Source: Microbispora hainanensis
GTDB lineage: Bacteria > Actinomycetota > Actinomycetes > Streptosporangiales > Streptosporangiaceae
Direction: 5' to 3'
Assembly (NCBI RefSeq): GCF_006874475.1
Contig: NZ_VIRM01000012.1
Location: 1-64,000, forward strand
Length of the DNA: 64,000 nt
In this document: piece by piece, positions 55,530 through 64,000 of the stretch
Numbering within the stretch: the stretch's first letter is position 1
How the letters are laid out: every line of letters begins with the position of its first letter
The notes under the pieces: generated by a model
Database searches by the model: none
Told to the model about the DNA's origin: nothing
Seen by the model: only the letters and a program-made list of their open reading frames with translations
Position numbers and translations under genes: made by a program

Positions 55530-55952
55530 TTGCAGGCCAACGACGTGCGCGTTCTCAAGGGCGCCGCCGTGCCGACCTTGGTCGTCGGTCTCCTCGCCGC
55601 GCTCATCGCGGTGTTCACGACCGGGGCCAAGGGTGCGTTGGGCGCCGGCATCGGTCTCGTCCTTGTCGCGGCCTTCTTCACCATCGGTCTGGTCGTCGTC
55701 TCCTGGGCGGGCCGGGTCTCGCCGATGGCGATGATGGCGGCCGCCGTGCTGGGCTATGTCGTCAAGGTTCTGGCGATCATGGCGATGCTCAAAGCCTTCG
55801 AGGGCACGACCGCGTTCGACTCCCGCGTGTTCGCGCTGAGCGTCATCGGTTGCACGCTCGCCTGGACCGTCGGTGAGATGCGCGGATTCATGAAACTGAA
55901 GATGCTCTACGTGGAGCCTGAGGCGAAGGTTCCCGGGCAGGGGCGCGGATGA
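55530..55952 (+). CDS. atpI: AtpI-like membrane protein
   Basis: 140 residues from TTG 55530, with GGAG 8 bases upstream; the N-terminus MQANDVRVLKGAAVPTLVVG matches the actinobacterial AtpI pattern. Four membrane segments (about 13-32, 38-60, 65-85, 93-113). AtpI proteins help c-ring assembly or Mg2+ supply for the ATP synthase. It is the first gene of the atp operon and overlaps the next start. Confidence 0.8.
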   Translation: MQANDVRVLKGAAVPTLVVGLLAALIAVFTTGAKGALGAGIGLVLVAAFFTIGLVVVSWAGRVSPMAMMAAAVLGYVVKVLAIMAMLKAFEGTTAFDSRVFALSVIGCTLAWTVGEMRGFMKLKMLYVEPEAKVPGQGRG

Positions 55953-56230
55953 CCATGCGTACGGGGCAGCCCGATATGACTAGTCCGCATGGCTCCTGCT
56001 ATCGTCGTGCCGCGATGAGCGAACAGGAGCGCAGGCCCGAGACCGACGGCCGCGACTTCGCCGACGCCGCCTGGTCGGTCCCGAGCTATCTGCTGTCCGG
56101 GATCCTGGTATGGGGCGGCCTCGGCTGGTTGCTGAGCTGGTGGACCGGCGTGCATGCGTTCATCCCCATAGGCGTCATTCTCGGGGTCGGGCTGGCTGCC
56201 TACCTCGTCTATCTGAAGTACGGCCGCTGA
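55949..56230 (+). CDS. AtpZ/AtpI-type small membrane protein
   Basis: 93 residues from ATG 55949 (ATGA overlap with the atpI stop). A shorter start at ATG 56015 (MSEQERRPETDG) looks closer to homologues but lacks a ribosome site. Two membrane helices: SYLLSGILVWGGLGWLLSWW and FIPIGVILGVGLAAYLVYLK. Belongs to the small AtpZ-like subunits encoded before atpB. Confidence 0.75.
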   Translation: MTMRTGQPDMTSPHGSCYRRAAMSEQERRPETDGRDFADAAWSVPSYLLSGILVWGGLGWLLSWWTGVHAFIPIGVILGVGLAAYLVYLKYGR

Positions 56231-56362
56231 CAGCCGGCCCGCTTCCAACGCTCTTCTGTTGATCCAATCGTTGAAGGGAACGCCCGTGCGCGAGCGTAGC
56301 GAACGGACGAACAAGCACATGCTTCGGGCATTCCGCCCCGAGCAGGTAGGCGAGGTGGCCAG

Positions 56363-57151
56363 GTGACCCCCCTCATGCTCGTCGCCGACGACTTCAAGGC
56401 GCCGGGACCGTCGATCTTCGACTTTCCCCCGCTTTACGACGGGGCGCCTTACTGGCTGACCAAGCCGGTGCTGATGGCGATCTTCGGCGCCGTCGTGGTG
56501 TGCGCGGTCGCATGGAGTGCCTTCGCCAAGCCCAAGCTCGTTCCGAGGGGAATGCAGAACCTCGGCGAGATGGGTTACCAGTTCGTCCGCGACCAGGTGG
56601 CCCGGCCGTTCCTGGGCAAGGACGCCGAGCGGTGGATGCCGCTGCTCCTCAGCCTGTTCTTCCTGATCCTGCTGTGGAACTTCTTCGGCGTCATCCCGCT
56701 GATCCAGATCCCGGTGGCGTCGCACATCGCGTTCCCCATCGTCTTCGCGATCACCATCTACGTGATCAAGATCTACCTGGGCATCAAGCACCAGGGCCTC
56801 GGCGGCTACTTCAAGAACATGATGTTCCCGCCCGGCCTGCCCAAGCCGATCTACGTGCTGCTCGCGCCGATCGAGTTCCTGTCGAACCTGATCATCGCGC
56901 CGTTCACGCACGCCGTCCGACTCTTCGCGAACATGTTCGCCGGCCACCTCATCCTGGCCTTCTTCAGCATGGTCGGCTTCTGGTTCCTCTTCGAGAAGCC
57001 GACTCCCCTCGGTGCGGGCCTCGGTGTCGTCGGTGTGATCATGACGATCGCGATGACCGGCTTCGAGATGTTCATCGAGTTCCTGCAGGCGTTCCTGTTC
57101 ACGATGCTGGCCGCCATGTACATCGGCAACTCGCTCCACGCCGAGCACTGA
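56363..57151 (+). CDS. atpB: F-type ATP synthase subunit a
   Basis: 262 residues from GTG 56363. Membrane subunit forming the proton half-channels. The essential arginine is in FTHAVRLFANMFAGHLILA (about 185), and a C-terminal helix GFEMFIEFLQAFLFTMLAAM completes the channel. It is preceded by 132 bases without a gene. Confidence 0.96.
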   Translation: MTPLMLVADDFKAPGPSIFDFPPLYDGAPYWLTKPVLMAIFGAVVVCAVAWSAFAKPKLVPRGMQNLGEMGYQFVRDQVARPFLGKDAERWMPLLLSLFFLILLWNFFGVIPLIQIPVASHIAFPIVFAITIYVIKIYLGIKHQGLGGYFKNMMFPPGLPKPIYVLLAPIEFLSNLIIAPFTHAVRLFANMFAGHLILAFFSMVGFWFLFEKPTPLGAGLGVVGVIMTIAMTGFEMFIEFLQAFLFTMLAAMYIGNSLHAEH

Positions 57152-57196
57152 CGGATCTCCCCAGACCCGACCTTTCGACGTAGACCAGACCGGTGA

Positions 57197-57457
<261 letters not shown>

Positions 57458-57471
57458 CGTACCCACTCTGA

Positions 57472-58031
<560 letters not shown>

Positions 58032-58032
<1 letters not shown>

Positions 58033-58841
58033 TGCGCGGCCTCAGCAGGACCGCCCTGACGGAGGTCGAGGAGCGGTTCAACACCGTCGCCGCGACCGCC
58101 GACCTCGGTGCCCTCGCCGAGGAGCTGTTCGCCGTCGCCGACCTCTTCGACCGCGAGCACGGGCTGCGGCGGGGTCTTTCCGACCCTTCGCGCCCGGCGG
58201 AGCAGAAGGAGAGCGTCCTGCGCTCCCTGCTGCAGGGCAAGGTCGGCGACGCCGCGCTGGAGATCGCGGTCGCCGCGGTCAGGGCGAAGTGGTCCAAGGC
58301 CAGTGACCTGCCGGACGCCCTGGAGCGTATCGGCGTGATGTCCGCGGCCGCCGAGGCCGAGTCGGACCGCCGCCTCGACGACGTCGAGGACGAGCTGTTC
58401 CGCTTCGGCCGCATCCTCGCCGCCAACCCGGAGCTGCGCCGCGCGCTCAGCGACCCGGCCGTCCCGGCCGAGCGCAAGCGCGACCTGCTCGCCACGTTGC
58501 TCGGCGGGAAGGCCGCCCCCTCCACCGTCCGGCTCGTCACGCAGGCCGTTGTGCACCCGCGGGGACGTAGCCTGGAGACGGCACTAGAGGAGTTCGGCTG
58601 GATCGTCGCGCGGGCGCGCGAGCGCCTGGTGGGTGTGGTCCGCAGCGCGGTGCCGCTCTCACAGCAGCAGAAGCAGCGGCTCGCGGCCTGGCTGCGAACC
58701 ACCTACGGGCGAGACGTCCACCTGAACGTCGAGGTGGACCCGGAGGTGCTCGGTGGGTTCTCCGTCAGAGTCGGAGACGACTACATCGACACCACGATCG
58801 CCGGACGTATCGAAGAAGTCCGCCGCCGGTTGGCCGGCTGA
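58032..58841 (+). CDS. atpH: F-type ATP synthase subunit delta
   Basis: 269 residues, longer than the roughly 180 of E. coli; length is normal for actinobacteria, where the N-terminal region is extended. The C-terminal OSCP signature is VHLNVEVDPEVLGGFSVRVG, followed by DYIDTTIAGRIEEVRRRLAG. It connects the b stalk to the alpha subunits. Confidence 0.94.
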
Positions 58842-58865
58842 GGCGAATAGGGAGACAAGAAAGAG

Positions 58866-60515
<1,650 letters not shown>

Positions 60516-60518
60516 CCC

Positions 60519-62847
<2,329 letters not shown>

Positions 62848-62918
62848 GACGCCTTCGACGCCTGTGCGGCACGGCCCCGGCCGCGCCGCACGGGCGTCCG
62901 TCGAAAGGGAGCTGAGAA

Positions 62919-63320
62919 GTGGCAAAGCTTCGCGTGGGCGTCGTGTCGCCGGAACGTGAGATCTGGACGGGCGAGGCCGACATGGTCATTGCCAAGACCG
63001 TGGACGGCGAGATCGGTATTATGCCGAACCACGCTCCCGTTCTCGGTGTCCTCGTCGAGGGCGGAGTGCTGCGCGTCAAGCGCGGCGACGAAGGCGACCT
63101 CGTGGCCGCGGTGCACGGCGGATTCATCTCCGTCGCCGACAACGACGTGTCGATCCTGGCCGAGGCGGCCGAGCTCGGCTCGGAGGTCGACGTCGCGCGG
63201 GCCAAGGACGCGCTGCAGCGTGCTCAGGCCTCGATCGAGGCCGACCAGGAGGACGCGGACGCACGACTGCAGGCCAAGCGTGCGGCAGCCCGGCTTCGGG
63301 CGGCCGGCGAAGAGGTCTGA
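62919..63320 (+). CDS. atpC: F-type ATP synthase subunit epsilon
   Basis: 133 residues from GTG 62919 after GGGAGCTGAG. N-terminal beta sandwich (LRVGVVSPEREIWTGEADMV, TVDGEIGIMPNHAPVLGVL) and C-terminal helical pair (VARAKDALQRAQASIEADQE). It regulates ATP hydrolysis and completes the rotor. Confidence 0.95.
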   Translation: MAKLRVGVVSPEREIWTGEADMVIAKTVDGEIGIMPNHAPVLGVLVEGGVLRVKRGDEGDLVAAVHGGFISVADNDVSILAEAAELGSEVDVARAKDALQRAQASIEADQEDADARLQAKRAAARLRAAGEEV

Positions 63321-63339
63321 CACCAGGAGGAGGGCGGCA

Positions 63340-63738
63340 TTGGCGGCGCTTGAGATACTCGCGGGCGTCTTCGCCGTGGCCGCGCTCCTCGTCCTCCGGG
63401 GCTTCGTCCTGGCCCGGGCCCGGGGCACGATCGTCTGCCGGGTACGGCACGGCCAGGGGAGCTGGAAGAGCGGGGTCGCCCGCTACGTAGGGGGAGAGCT
63501 CCACTGGATTCCGTTCCTGGGACTCGGCCTGAGGCCGCGCCACGCTATCGCGAGGCGCGGCCTCACCGTTTCCAGCCGGAGAATGCTCGACACGGGTGAG
63601 GGGCCCGCCGGCTACTGGACCGTCGTCTGCTCCGCCGAACGCGGTCCGCTGTCCCTGGCGATGAGCGAGGACGCCCTCACCGGCTTCCTCGCCTGGCTGG
63701 AGTCGGCCCCGCCCAGCGCCCATCTGGACGCCGCGTAA
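63340..63738 (+). CDS. DUF2550-family membrane protein
   Basis: 132 residues from TTG 63340 behind AGGAGGAGGG. One N-terminal membrane helix (AGVFAVAALLVLRGFVLAR) and a cytoplasmic PH-like beta domain: GTIVCRVRHGQGSWKSGVAR, WIPFLGLGLRPRHAIARRGL, LSLAMSEDALTGFLAWLESA. DUF2550 proteins follow atpC throughout the actinobacteria, and the function is unknown. It may be read from the atp transcript. Confidence 0.88.
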   Translation: MAALEILAGVFAVAALLVLRGFVLARARGTIVCRVRHGQGSWKSGVARYVGGELHWIPFLGLGLRPRHAIARRGLTVSSRRMLDTGEGPAGYWTVVCSAERGPLSLAMSEDALTGFLAWLESAPPSAHLDAA

Positions 63739-63773
63739 AACCGTCTCGCCTCTGGCGTGCCCCTCAGTCGCGC

Positions 63774-64000
63774 TCAGCGGGTGGCGCCGGGCCTCCAGAG
63801 GATCTCGTCGCCGGCGGAGGCCACGCGGCAGAGGATGAACATCAGGTCGGACAGGCGGTTCAGATATTTGGCCGTCAGTGGGTTCACGTCGTCGTGCTCC
63901 TCCAGCGCCGCCCAGGCCGACCGCTCGGCCCGCCGTACGATCGTGCGGGCGAGGTGGAGGGAGGCCGTGGCGGGCGCGCCGCCGGGCAGGATGAAGCTGC
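63774..64000 (-). CDS. PduO-type cob(I)alamin adenosyltransferase (partial, C-terminus)
   Basis: The last 75 codons are in the window; the start lies beyond base 64000. On the minus strand it reads [53 protein letters not shown] and ends [10 protein letters not shown]. The RRAER and LNRLSD motifs are the ATP- and cobalamin-contacting part of the PduO/PduO-like ATR family. It makes adenosylcobalamin. It is convergent with the atp-DUF2550 unit. Confidence 0.93.
   Translation of the reverse strand, partial: SFILPGGAPATASLHLARTIVRRAERSAWAALEEHDDVNPLTAKYLNRLSDLMFILCRVASAGDEILWRPGATR

Overview
The window is chromosomal DNA of a high-GC Gram-positive actinobacterium. GTG and TTG starts are frequent, several -10 boxes sit close to start codons, and the gene order lysA-hom-(insert)-thrC-thrB-rho-rpmE-prfA-prmC-sua5-glyA-wecA-atpI-atpBEFHAGDC is typical of mycelial Actinomycetota. 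A SapA-like secreted protein, the coiled-coil glycosyltransferases and the overall gene set suggest the Streptosporangiaceae or a close relative. The family placement is inference from gene order and protein style, not from a database search.

Layout. 0-10 kb is an accessory region of small units: a decayed AAA ATPase remnant, a SnoaL-like gene with a divergent TetR regulator, a SapA-like secreted protein, a GNAT, a Nudix hydrolase, two unrecognised proteins, an LLM oxidoreductase with a divergent TetR regulator (two palindromic operators between them), and a MOSC protein. 9.5-16 kb carries uracil-DNA glycosylase and a four-gene sugar ABC operon with two different binding proteins, two permeases and no ATPase. 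16-24.2 kb holds a PadR-LolD-FtsX-type operon, a Cu/Zn superoxide dismutase, trehalose synthase and an asparagine-synthase-like protein. 24.3-27.9 kb has two coupled lipoproteins, a non-coding region with a 23-bp periodic repeat, and a large coiled-coil glycosyltransferase.

28-48.6 kb is the amino-acid and translation block: an ArgS-like DALR protein, lysA, hom, thrC, thrB, rho, rpmE, prfA, prmC and sua5. A roughly 9-kb cell-surface block sits between hom and thrC: two secreted or membrane proteins, a GT-C transferase, a polysaccharide deacetylase and three GT2 transferases.

48.7-52.5 kb, between sua5 and glyA, is a tightly coupled three-gene locus: a 1027-residue protein with a helical head and about 900 residues of low-complexity repeats, a 75-residue protein, and a 129-residue WXG100-like protein. 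I rate it the best candidate for an undescribed system. 52.5-63.7 kb holds a divergent SHMT, wecA and the complete F-type ATP synthase operon, with a CRP-family-like palindrome in front, followed by a DUF2550 protein. The window ends inside a PduO-type cobalamin adenosyltransferase on the minus strand.

No tRNA, rRNA, insertion sequence or CRISPR array was seen.
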